Of a DNA stretch of 64,000 nt, positions 45,361 to 56,300 are shown piece by piece (the stretch's first letter is position 1; each line of letters starts with the position of its first letter). A program made the position numbers and the translations under genes. Origin of the DNA: Takakia lepidozioides (taxonomy: Eukaryota > Streptophyta > Takakiopsida > Takakiales > Takakiaceae); assembly GCA_030704615.1 (NCBI GenBank), contig CM060733.1, forward strand, positions 26,226,001 to 26,290,000, in the 5' to 3' direction. The notes under the pieces are model-generated. The model was not told the DNA's origin, ran no database searches, and worked only from the letters and a program-made list of their open reading frames with translations.

Positions 45361-46611
45361 GCAGGTCATGAAATCGAAACAAAACTGCAGCTTATCTTCT
45401 CCGTCCGCAGCTGGTCTCTACCACCACCACCACCACCAACGCCTCCCCCTCGAGTGTCCTTCTTCCTCCCCATCGCCGCAACAACTCGTTGCCTCGGGGT
45501 GGTATAGTATAAGGTGGAGATGCGGTGCTTCCGTCTCCTCTTCGCAACGAGAGTCTCTAAGTGCTTGTGTAGTTTGTGTGTGTTTGTTTGGGGGAGTGGA
45601 AAGCAAGGGATAATGTGCAGGTATACTAGACTACGTTAGTGTAGTAATGATACCGGGTTAGTCATGTAGTAATGGCAACAAGTTTAGCTGAATAGAAACA
45701 GTTTATTAACAAAAAAAAATAGAAGTTGTTTCATTGAATAGAGCATGGTAAGGTTGTGGTGTACTTTCCACTAGGTTGCGGGTTCAAACCTGTGCCCACC
45801 AAGGAGAGCGGGGGGGAAAGGGGGGCGAAGGCGAAGGCTAAGGCCTTAAAAAGGCCAAATCTGAAATGTGAACCTTTTTTATACACTCTGGCGTTAGTGC
45901 TTTTTGCTTTTTGACTCAAGCCTGAAAATTTTATTCTATTTGTCTAGGTTTTGTTTCAAACACGTTTCAAAACAAGACATTTTTGTCAATTACACTAATG
46001 GACTACATGGGTTACACGTGGATCCTCAGAAGATGGTTGTACGATTGACATGTTACTTTATGGCGGCGCCTTCATAATATAATATAAAGTAAGTGATAAA
46101 GTAACTGAACATTTTGTTATGGGTGTCTTAATCAATTTATTGGTTTTAGACTCAATTGTCGCTACAAATACTTGTACTCATTACTCATACATGAGTAATC
46201 AAAGAACAAATCAACATACATGTCATGGGATTTGATTGTAAATAAATTGTGCCGTCTAGTGTGTCAGTTCATAGTTGGACGATTAATCAACAATTGGTTG
46301 TATAATAATGGAAACATGGAGAGCATTTATGTTTCATATGCTCATAAGAAGAAGGCAGTACATTGGATTCTAAGATCTCAACAACGGCGCCGTCGTCTTA
46401 AAAAGGGGATAGTCCATTTAGTTGTTTCTGTCAGAGAGTAATATGGATGGAGCACATGTCTCAAAAAAATTGGACCTTCTGGATTGATGATACACATAAG
46501 TAATGTAAGCCATTTAATGTATTTGCATAAGGTCTTACAAGATGTGCACTTTTGTTCATTTTGCATCTCCTCTCAAACTTTGAGGGCATTGCCAAATGTT
46601 TACACCAAAAT
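45361..46611. other. Intergenic region upstream of the transposase gene
   Basis: Contains a CCACCA run (45419-45437), a SINE at 45735-45850 and AT-rich sequence. The region presumably holds the transposase promoter. Confidence 0.4.
45735..45850 (+). mobile_element. tRNA-derived SINE head
   Basis: AGAGCATGGTAAGGTTGTGG (A-box region, 45741-45760) and GGTTCAAACCTG (B box, 45781-45792) with tRNA-like spacing, followed by a G-rich and GGCGAAGGC repeat. Confidence 0.6.
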
Positions 46612-49600
46612 ATGCTTTCACGTCCACTTGATGCAAAAGTGGTTCGTTATCCTTGCAATGGAAACAAGTGCATTATCCCAGAACCTTGGTTATGCAATAG
46701 ATTCAAACTTGTTCGGGGTTCAGTTTTTTTGGAGGATGATGGAGATGACGATGCCTCCACAGTGTTGCTTCCAGTTTTCAATGACGGCCAAAAGCAATGG
46801 GAGTTGTTTCCAGACACTTTCTCCAAGTACCGTGTCACAGGTACGAGCTATACACAGTCACATGATGAAAGGCACATTTCTATTGCAAGGAAGAACGAAC
46901 AAGCTGCAACAAATGGGAGTTGTAAATTGAAGGAGGAGGTTGCAGATTCGGCGAGCTTGGGGTCTCATAATTCGGATTGTGTTGAGGTTTCTAAGAGTGT
47001 ATTTTGTGGATCTCAACCTTCCTCATCTGCTCATATGGTCTTGCTTCACGACATGAAGCCTCGGAAAACTCCATTGGACAACACCACGTCTGATTGTTGC
47101 GAATCTGCGAGGGGTTTATCTTCATCTCCACGACTAGCAGGGGAGGCTACATCTGCATTTCCTTCTGGTGTGTTGTCCATTTTGAGTATCTTGGCCACTG
47201 CTTGGAGAAATGGATCAAAAGGGGAGCTTTCTACCTTGGACTATAGTCACATTCCAGTGCATCGTGTTCAGTGTCTTCCTTGAGCTTTTGATGGAAAAGT
47301 GATCCACGAACTCCCTCCCGTGGTCAAACTACGTACGGACCGTGGTTCACAGTCCCTCCAAGGCATGGACCGCAAGTTTGATGGTCATCCTTGGTGCAAG
47401 ACCAATACCTACAATATGTTTGGTGTTCCAGATCATATGAAATGTAGTAAGGTTCTTTGTGTTGGAAAGCTCATATGTCAAAGCAGCACTTGCCCCTTCT
47501 TCAAGAAAGAAGGAGAACGGAATGACCGCTATTGGGAAGGCAATGCAGACAAGGTATTCATTGCAGGAGCCCAAGTTCCATTCAACCAGTTCAAATGTAG
47601 TTTCTGCAAAGAAAGACCTTTCTGTGAGGCACATTGTGGGGCAAGAATGTACTATGTCACAAGTTCCCTTCCAACATATACACGTGTTGCAGTTCACGTT
47701 GGGTTTCATAACCATCCATGTGCCAAGGGCGAGAATAGAGAGGCTGCGGAAAATGCATCAAGCATGATTCAAGAGCACGTTAAGATGAAGCCATGGTCGA
47801 CCCCGGGAGCTATTTCCTTGTCAATGGCCCAGAAGCTCTTGATTGATCGAGTTCTTGTGGCTGATGGCACAGAGACAGTACGTCTTGAGGTAGAGGCTTT
47901 GGAAGATATTCTTGAAGAGTTTGCCCATGTTTGTAGCCCCAATGTGAAAAACAAGGTCGCATCTGCAAGTGTCAATTCCATCATGTCCATATTGGAGTTG
48001 AAGCGTCTGAGTACATACCATTTCATTCACAGCAATCTCCTTCCAGGCCAGCATACTTCTCATCTCCCCCATGTTTTCAAGATGTCTGTTGCTGGTCCCG
48101 GGAGTGGTGTTGATCTTGTGCGTCACATGAGTGAGGGAGATCTACGCACAAGTTGGGTAGTATTTGACCATGTCAAACGCATCAAGGATTGGACAACTTT
48201 TGCGTGTCATGTCTATGAATCATATATCAAGCGAATGATGACCATTGCCATGCAGATGCTCAGGTGTTATTCTGGGAGATGATCAATGAACAAGCAAAAC
48301 TTGCTGGCTTGAACAAACCAAATTTTGCTGGCTTCATGGCGGATGCAGAAGGAGCGAATTGGGCTGCTGTTCGAAGAGTTTATGGATCTGATCCCAATGT
48401 CCCAATGGAAGGTAAAGAAAGAACATGTTTATATCATTGGGCTGAAAGCCTCCGAAGATACACCAACGACTACATCTTGGAGGACTTCCGTGAAAGGCAC
48501 ACTCAGCTCTGTCATGAATGGAAAGATAGTGCTACCTCGGAGGATGCTACAACCACATACATTGCAATTCGGGCTTGGTGGCTCTCTTTAGGAGCATGCA
48601 CAGAAAAGAGTCTGCCAAAACTAGATTCATGGCTTGCATGGTGGCACTACAGATATCGAATATGGGGCCAATGGATGAGAGAGGACATGGATGTGGAGGC
48701 AGATGCAGATATGCCTACCACTAATTTGTCTGAGGCAGTCCATTCTGCTTCGTGGAAGACAGCAGGCAATGGGAAAAAAAATGAAGGTGGATCTATATGA
48801 GGCCACCATGCATGACATGTCACGAGCTCTTTTGCAGCAGGCAACATTTTACAGGCACACCACAGGAAAGACATGGGGGACGGGGCCCGACAAAGAGGAG
48901 CTCATGTTGCGTCAAGCAGCTAGATCTAATAGCCCAGCAAAAATGGGTAAGGTTGTACGTGGCATAGTAGCTGGAACACCCATGCACACAAGGGGGGTTC
49001 AATTGGAGGGAGACAATCGCACTATTCCAGTCAAACGCAAGTTAGGCGATGAGCATGGTGGGCCAAATGAATCTTGGAGGTGTGATATGAATGTAAAGAC
49101 CGTTCCAGTGCGCGCCACTGGGATGCCCAGTCCACACCAGCCATCTAGGTTTGTCAGCTCCAAATCAAATTATGACATTCCTGGTTCTTCAACTTTCTTT
49201 GAGACAAATCCACATGTTGCTATCCCTCCTCAGCCAATGCAATGGGAAATCCAGTGAGAGAGACACAAGACTTTTCCGATGCATTGTTCAGGATTCAGCG
49301 GACATGTCTTGCTTCCATGGTTCGTTGTTCTGCCTTGGTTGGAGTCTCCAAGGATAAATGCAAAGCGCTCATCAGGAAAGGTAAAGGAAGTCCTGCACCT
49401 TGCTTCACTGGCAAGTTACTAGCAACATGAAAGAACCAAAACTGCAAGTTTTTTGGTTTTGCCCCACAGATGTTTTGTCGTGTGTTGGAGGGACCGTGCC
49501 ATCCTATTGCTTGGGAAAACCGGGTATACCTAACGTGTGGCCTGTGAAGGTTGGAACCAACCTTACACAAGAAGAGGTGGACAACTTGACCCTTGCAGGT

Positions 49601-50107
49601 TTTCGACTAGTCCATCCTCCCAACGTTCCTGATCCGAACTTTCCTGTGGGACCACTTCTAGTGGAACAACATATTCATCAAGGTGTGGTCCTTCCTATGG
49701 GTAAGTATCCCACTACACGCTATGGGGTGCGCATTCGGCGTCGGGATCCGACTCCTCGACACTTGAGTCGCCAAGAGTCAACTGAGACTCTTATTGCTAA
49801 GGTTTGTGGATTCAGAAACGTGCCTCAGCCAGGTTATGAGAGAATTTACTAGCTACAAACAGAGGGATCTACCAGAGCAGGATTGGTTTACAATGTATAC
49901 ATCGGTCAGTTTCCATCTTGTGATTGTCCCGACTTTGATGAGCTATCTGTCAAGAAGAAAAAACAAGCATATCTACCTTGTAAGCACATGTACTTCATGT
50001 ACAACGCGCATCTAGGATGCGCCGGGGCTTATGAGATCCACCAACCTTCCCTTAGCCAGTTAGAGGTTAGGGCTATGCTAAAGAAGGACCCTAGTTCAAC
50101 TTCTTAG
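46612..50107 (+). pseudogene. MULE-like transposase with WRKY-GCM1-like zinc domain and SWIM finger
   Basis: Starts near the ATG at 46612. A cysteine/histidine domain (CSKVLCVGKLICQSSTCPFF, CSFCKERPFCEAHC, HVGFHNHPCAKG; about 47430-47730) resembles WRKY-GCM1 DNA-binding domains of Mutator-type transposases. A DDE core follows: VVFDHVKRIKDWTTFACHVY (about 48160), FMADAEGANWAAVRRVYG and CLYHWAESL (48330-48450), then NLSEAVHSASWK. The end has a SWIM finger, FPSCDCPDFDEL ... YLPCKHMYF (49915-49995). Lesions: in-frame TGA at 47281, TAG at 49850, and frameshifts near 48250, 48780, 49250 and 49420. It is a dead copy. It is transcribed away from the methyltransferase exons at 40.9-44.0 kb across the GC-palindrome array. 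Confidence 0.75.
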
Positions 50108-50837
50108 TGACACATGAAATGCACAAAAAAAGAACCTCTAACTTGTGCCGTTTATTTTCATGCATGTGACATGTAATTATCTTGTTACTACTTTATTCCA
50201 AACATGACACATATGCATTTGTTAGTACAGAAGTTCCTATTTTGGTTAAAATGGAACTTGTGTACCTGTCATACAAGTTTTCAAATTAATTTTTTCTCAA
50301 ACATGACACATATGCATTTGTTAGTACAAAAGTCCATATTTTGGTTAATATGAAACTGTTTTCCTTGAATACAAGTTTGCAAACTATTACTTTGGCCAAG
50401 GATCTTGTATTCTCTTCAGTTTAAGGTGGTGCATTAGTTGGAGTTAAGGGTCACATGCATCTTTGACCATTGACTACTGATTTTGTTAGCTAAGATTTTT
50501 TATTTTATTTTTCTTATATACATATGATGTAACATTTGCATATGCAATAAATACGTCGTATTCTATGTTATATAACTCCACTGCATACAATCTACAATGT
50601 GTGCATACAAATTTGTTACATGCATATATAATAAGGGATTTTGTGCATGCATGCACGCAACCTGTGCATATGGAATAGCAACCCCCTCATGGGGGTGCTT
50701 TCCTATTTCTATTCCTTCTTGCATTCATGTTTAGCAAGTTACCTTACTTAAGTATCAGATTTCTACTATCATGTTTCACATACATATTATTAAACCATCC
50801 GGGTGCACTGTTTTTGTGGAAATGGCACGTCTAACAG
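50108..50837. other. AT-rich spacer containing a likely inversion breakpoint
   Basis: No gene. CATGACACATATGCATTTGT occurs twice (about 50203 and 50302). The right part would be the end of an intron whose acceptor is AACAG at 50833-50837. Confidence 0.45.
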
Positions 50838-51805
50838 ACCATGTTTTTCCACACCCATGTCCTCACCAAGCAAGGAGGACTATTCAAACTGCGTGAGTCT
50901 GGCAAAGTTGTGGACCCTCTTACAGACCCTGTTGAGTTGGATGTCATCTACAACCACATTCCAGATGTTGCACTGCCCATGCAAACTCCTCAACAAGCTT
51001 GGAGGGGTGCGCGAGACCGTAGTCCCGCCTTCATGCAAGTGTTGTTGGAGACATGCTCACCTCCTGGCTCCCGCATTTTGGATCTCATAGCTGGCACAAG
51101 TTTGTATTGGTCTTCATTTTGTAATTAAAATCTTCTGAGTTGATTCATGATCATAAACTGTTATCCGATATAATATCACCATTGCATGTTTTTTTCCTGC
51201 ATGTTCTACATTTATTGCTGCCCGTGAGTCTGGACGTCACGTATTTGGTCTTGAGGGGGACCAGACGTTGTATGCAGCACGTCTCTCTGCACTTCAAAAT
51301 ACTCAACCTATTTTGGTTTCATCTGTGGTAACTCCAACCATTCAACGTCCTGTGAGTTTGTTGGAACCCCCCGCTCCCAAGGTGGCGCGCAAGCTTGGTC
51401 TTCATCTCGGCAGTACTTCCTAGTGAGTATGTCTCGCCTCCATTCCCTTTGTTGCAATCTCTATATTATTTGCAAAGCAAACCATTCCCATTTGATTTGT
51501 TAACATAAGTATATATGTATGTGTGATGCATTGATGGGATTGTGCGGACCATCTACGACAGTCTACCCCAAAGTCCTCTTTCATCATTTTATCTACCTTC
51601 GTATGCCGAGTCCCAAGCTTTGCATTCAATACATCAACAACGTGATGTAGGTCTTTCCAATGATCTGTTGTTTGACCGAAGAGCAACTACTGTCGGACAA
51701 TCCGTGGATAGGTTGCGTAGAGTTGAGGCTTTCATGGATGTGTATGCCTCTGAATCACAGGCTTATGACATGGATGATGAAGTATCAGCTGATGATGTTA
51801 TGTAG
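50838..51805 (+). pseudogene. N4/N6 DNA methyltransferase, C-terminal half (three exons)
   Basis: Exons 50838-51099, 51203-51422 and 51562-51805 (stop TAG). Exon 1: MFFHTHVLTKQGGLFKL and FMQVLLETCSPPGSRILDLI ending in AGT. Exon 2 continues STFIAARESGRHVFGLEGD. Together they give a motif X and an AdoMet-binding motif I with the GR-x2-GxE pattern of N4/N6 methyltransferases. Phases match across both introns. The first intron's acceptor reads GCAT after a good pyrimidine tract, where GCAG is expected, so splicing is probably lost. Catalytic motif IV is absent from this strand; it is found in the minus-strand exons at 41240-40905. Confidence 0.6.
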
Positions 51806-52429
51806 GTAATTAGAAATTACATATACAATACATTGTCCTCATTGTCAATCCGAATTTTTGGTTATTTTTTATGATACATGTCTTTCTCTCTAGTGTAAGG
51901 TAAAACAAATGGAGCAAATGACATGGTGTTGAAATCAGATTTCATGTTATCTTCCTGTCATTTGATTTATCTATGTAATAGTTTGTACATAGATCTCTAT
52001 TGCATTTCATAGATCCCTTTACCGGAATGCAAGTTCGACATGCACTTCAGCACTATCAAATTTCATCATCAGTAAGATCAACCCTTATGAGTATTGTAGC
52101 ATGTTATGTACACACAGGGTGACTATCTTTATCTCATTCTAGCGACGACAGAAGGTCGGAAGCTAGCTTAGCGTAGAGCAGGTATAGGGTGCCGTAGTGC
52201 CACGTCATAGTTGCCACGTTTCATCGCCACATCATCGTAGCCAGGTCATCGTAGCCAAGTCATCGTCGTCGTCAATTTCTTTGGAATCTGCCCGGACGGC
52301 CTGCGAGAAATAGGCCAATAGAAATCACCGCGCCAACGTCTTTGGAACTGCCCGCAATGCCCGGATCTTGATCTTCTTGAACTGCAGGAGCTCTGCGTTT
52401 TCCGCCATCGTTCACCTTGCAAGCACAGG
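51806..52429. other. Gene-free stretch
   Basis: No coding signal recognised. A CATCGT/GTCATCGTAGCCA repeat occurs near 52225-52265. Confidence 0.4.
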
Positions 52430-52520
52430 CATGTATAGCTTGAAGGAGCAGGGATCGAGTGTGTGTCCAGATTCATCCAAAAGGGCCGGATTTCAAGCTC
52501 CAAATTACCTATGATTCGAA
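52430..52520 (+). pseudogene. PDF-motif exon fragment
   Basis: Family intron end followed by VQIHPKGPDFKLQITYD, matching the second-half PDF exons at 23.4-26.2 kb, then unrelated sequence. Confidence 0.6.
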
Positions 52521-53036
52521 AAGACAACAAATGGGGAGGAGTTTCTTGCAGACAGAATCGGAAGCTTTCACTCGTGATTGGGTGGGAAAGAAGAAAAGTG
52601 CAACTTAGATTACACCTTACTTCCCAGACCTGCACAGTGTGTCTCCATGATTGATTTTCCATAAGCACGAAGGGTATGTCAGGTTGTGTCTGGTTGCAGA
52701 AGTCTCACATCTGCTTGAAGCTAGATCCAAGTTTCAAACCTAATCCTACATTGACTAGATTGTAATTGTTGTTTGTCCGCCATAATCTCTCTATAACCAG
52801 TTTCACTGGAAACAATAAATGCAAACTGTGAGACTGACATTCAAAGCTGAAGGTTGCTCTTTTTCCATGTTTCAGCCTTCTTGGTCATTATTTTTGTGAC
52901 CATTGTTTTGTTAAACGTGGTGATAATGAAAGAGGGGAGTGCCCATAGACCTGAGCATGAGCCCTTAAGCAACTTGAAGAAGGAATAGCACTTTCTGTCC
53001 CAACAAATTGAGCTCTCTTTCTGTTTTTGCCTATAG

Positions 53037-53355
53037 ATCCATCCTCATCAAAGGCATTCAATTGAACAATTTGCCTGATTCTGGTGATGTCAGGTTGCAG
53101 GTTGGATCCCGGCGAAATTCCATATCCAGGAGCAATGGTGCCATTGGGACTGGGCAGATGGGTAGCACACCCAGCGTGAGCAAGAGTGAAATTCAATTTT
53201 GGATGATGCTTGAATGCAATTACGAGACTGAGGTGAGTCGGCGGGCTGGTGATCAGAAGCGCAAATTGTCGGACATGCTTGGACCTCCCTGGAGCAAAGA
53301 GGACCTGGAGCTCTTCTATCAAGCATTTCGGAAATATGGCAGAGACTGGAAAAAG
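53037..53355 (+). pseudogene. Captured exon of an ALY/LIN9-like (DREAM complex) gene
   Basis: Open reading between an AG acceptor (CTATAG, ends 53036) and a GT donor (AAAAAG then GTATCT, 53356). It encodes [19 protein letters not shown] and [20 protein letters not shown] with [12 protein letters not shown], a SANT/Myb-type domain very like that of plant ALWAYS EARLY (LIN9) proteins. Only this exon is present: 40 bases after the donor the sequence becomes PPR array. A copied gene fragment is the simplest reading; a partial ALY gene outside the PPR insertion cannot be excluded. Confidence 0.55.
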
Positions 53356-53376
53356 GTATCTTATGACCACAATTGA

Positions 53377-56300
53377 CTTGTTGAGATTGTGTGCATTTGC
53401 GATGCGTGTGCAAGCCTGGCAGCTCTGGAAAAGGGCGAAAGAGGTCCATGGCGACATTGTCAGAGCTGCAATTGTACCAAGTGTCATTCTGAACAATACC
53501 CTCGTGGACATGTATGAAGGGAGTGTTTGACAGTATGGCTGAATGAGATGTGGTGTCGTGGAGTGCGATGACAATGCGTGTGCAAGCCTGGCAGCCCTGG
53601 AAAGGTGCAAAGAGGTCCATGGTGACATCGTCAAATCTGGAATTGTACCCGATGTCATTCTGAACACTGCCCTGCTGGACATGTATGTCAAATGTGAGTG
53701 CATCGAGGATGCAAAGGGAGTGTTCAACAGTATGGCTGAATGAGATGTGGTGTCGTGGAGTGCAATGATTACAGGATATGCACAGCAAGGATGCGGGATG
53801 GAGGCTTTGGAGACCTATGAGCAATTGATGTGCGAAGGGGTGAAGCCCAACCGCAACACATTTGTTTGTGTTTGCAATGCGTGTGCAAGCCTAGGAGCTC
53901 TGGAAAAGGGGGAAGAGGTCCATGGTGACATCGTCAAAAATGGATTTGTATCAGATGTCATCCTAAACACTGCCCTAGTGGACATGTATGCCAAATGTGG
54001 GTGCATGAAGGATGCGAAGGGAGTTTTCAAATGGCTGAACAAGATGTGGTGTCGTGGAACGTGATGCAGCTTGCAGGGTATGCACAGCAGGGACGTGGGA
54101 TGGAGGCTTTGGAGACCTATGAGCAAATGATGGGGGAAGGGGTGAAGCCTGACCACATCACGTCTGTGCGCTGGACATATGTCAAATGTGAGTGCATCGA
54201 GGATGCAAAGGGAGTGTTCGACAGTATGGCTGAATGAGATGTGGTGTCGTGGAGTGCGATGATTGCAAGATATGCACAGCAAGGATGCGGGATGGAGGCT
54301 TTGGAGACCTATAAGCAAATACTGCGCGAAGGGGTGAAGCCCAACCACATCACATTTGTTTGTGTTTGGGATCAAGGAAAATAGCAAACTGCAATGCGTA
54401 TGAAAGCCTGGAAGCCTTGGAAAAGCAAGGACAATGTGGTGAGGTCACCTTCTTCGTTGACCTATTTCAGCCTGTTTTGCGCTCTCATCAGACTCAGCCC
54501 TGAGATGTATATTGAATTCTGTAAGTTAGCTCGTTGGGTGGATCTGTAGTGGTTTGGAATGACTTTGACAAGTAACTGCCGATGTGGCAGCAGGAAAGTA
54601 TCCAAAAACAGATAACAGAGATGAGGATCTACCAAGCATGGGTGTGGTACGAATGCTTTGGAGACCTATGAGCAAATGATGCATGAAGGGGTGAAGCCCC
54701 ACCACATCACGTTCATTTGTGTTTGCAATGCGTGTGCAAGCCTGGGAGCCCTGGAAAAGGGCAAAGAGGTCCATGATGACATCATGACATCGTCAAAGCT
54801 GGAACTGTACCAGATGTCATTCTGAACACTGCCCTGGTGGACATGTATGCCAAATGTGGGTGTATTAAAGATGCAAAGGGAGTTTTCATTTGGACATGAA
54901 ATGATTGACACTGGCCTTTTTATGCAGTTGGCTGTTTCACTTGGTAACAATAATACTCTTCACTAGGAAAAGGTAGCAAAAGCACTGCACCCATTTTTCT
55001 CAAAGGAGAAGACAGCAACGTCCTACAGCGGCAGGTCCGGTTTTAATTCAGATCCTCTGTGTTGGGAGCATTGAGGATGCGCATGGAGTGTTCAACAGTA
55101 TGGCTGACCGAGATTTGGTGTCATGGAATGCCATGCTTGCAGGGTATCGAGGATGCAAAGGCAGTGTTCAACAATATGACTGAATAAAATGTGGTGTTGT
55201 GGGTGCATTTTCAGACCTGCAATTGTACAAAATGTCATTCAGAACAATACCCTTGTGGACCTGTATGAAGGGAGTGTTCGACAGTATGGCTGAACCAGAT
55301 GTGGTGTCGTGGAGTGTGATGATTGCAGGATATGCACAGCAAGGGTGCGGGATGGAGGCTTTGGAGATTTAGGAGCAAATGTTGCGCAAAAGGGCGAAGC
55401 CCAACCACATCACATTTGTTTGTGTTTGCAATGCGTGTGCAAGCCTAGAAGCTCTGGAAAAGGGGAAAGAGGTCCGTGGTGACATCGTCAAAGCTGGAAT
55501 TGTACCAGATGTCATTTTGAACACTGCCCTGGCGGACAGGTATGCCAAATGTGGGTGCATTGTCAGACTTGCAATTGTACAAAATGTCATTAAGAACAAT
55601 ACCCTTGTGGACATGTATGAAGGGAGTGTTCGACAGTATGGCTGAACGAGATGTGGTGTCGTGGAGTGCGATGATTGCAGGATATGCACAGCAAGGGTGT
55701 GGGATGGAGGCTTTAGAGATCTAGGAGCAAATGTTGCGTGAAGGGGTGAAGCCCAACCACATCACATTTGTTTGTGTTTGCAATGCGCGTGCAAGCCTGG
55801 GAGCTCTGGAAAAGGAGAAAGAGGTCCGTGGTGACATCATCCAAGCTGGAATTGTACCAGATGTCATTCTGAACACTGCCCTGGTGGACAGGTATGCCAA
55901 ATGTGGGTGCATTGTCAGACCTGCAATTGTACAAAATGTCATTCAGAACAATACCCTTGTGGACATGTATGAAGGGAGTTTTCGACAATATGGCTGAACG
56001 AGATGTGGTGTCGTGGAGTGCGATGATTGCAGGATATGCACAGCAACAGTGCGGGATGGAGGCTTTGGAGACCTAAGAGCAAATGTTGTGCGAAGGGGCG
56101 AAGCCCAACCACATCACATTTGTTTGTGTTTGCAATGTGTGTGCAAGCCTGGGAGCCCTGGAAAAGGGGAAAGAGGTCCGTGGTGACATCGTCAAAGCTG
56201 GAATTGTACCTGATGTCAACTTGAACACTGCCCTGGTGGACATGTATGCCAAATGTGGGTGCATTAAGGATACGAAGGGAGTTAATTTCAACACCATGGC

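Noticed and set aside
46612-50107. Explaining the transposase frame changes as introns
   Set aside because: In-frame TGA and TAG lie within conserved sequence, and shifts occur without GT-AG pairs, unlike the neighbouring methyltransferase exons.
52888-54387. Minus-strand ORFs of 190-279 codons
   Set aside because: They are antisense to the plus-strand PPR array; the same antisense words recur with each repeat.
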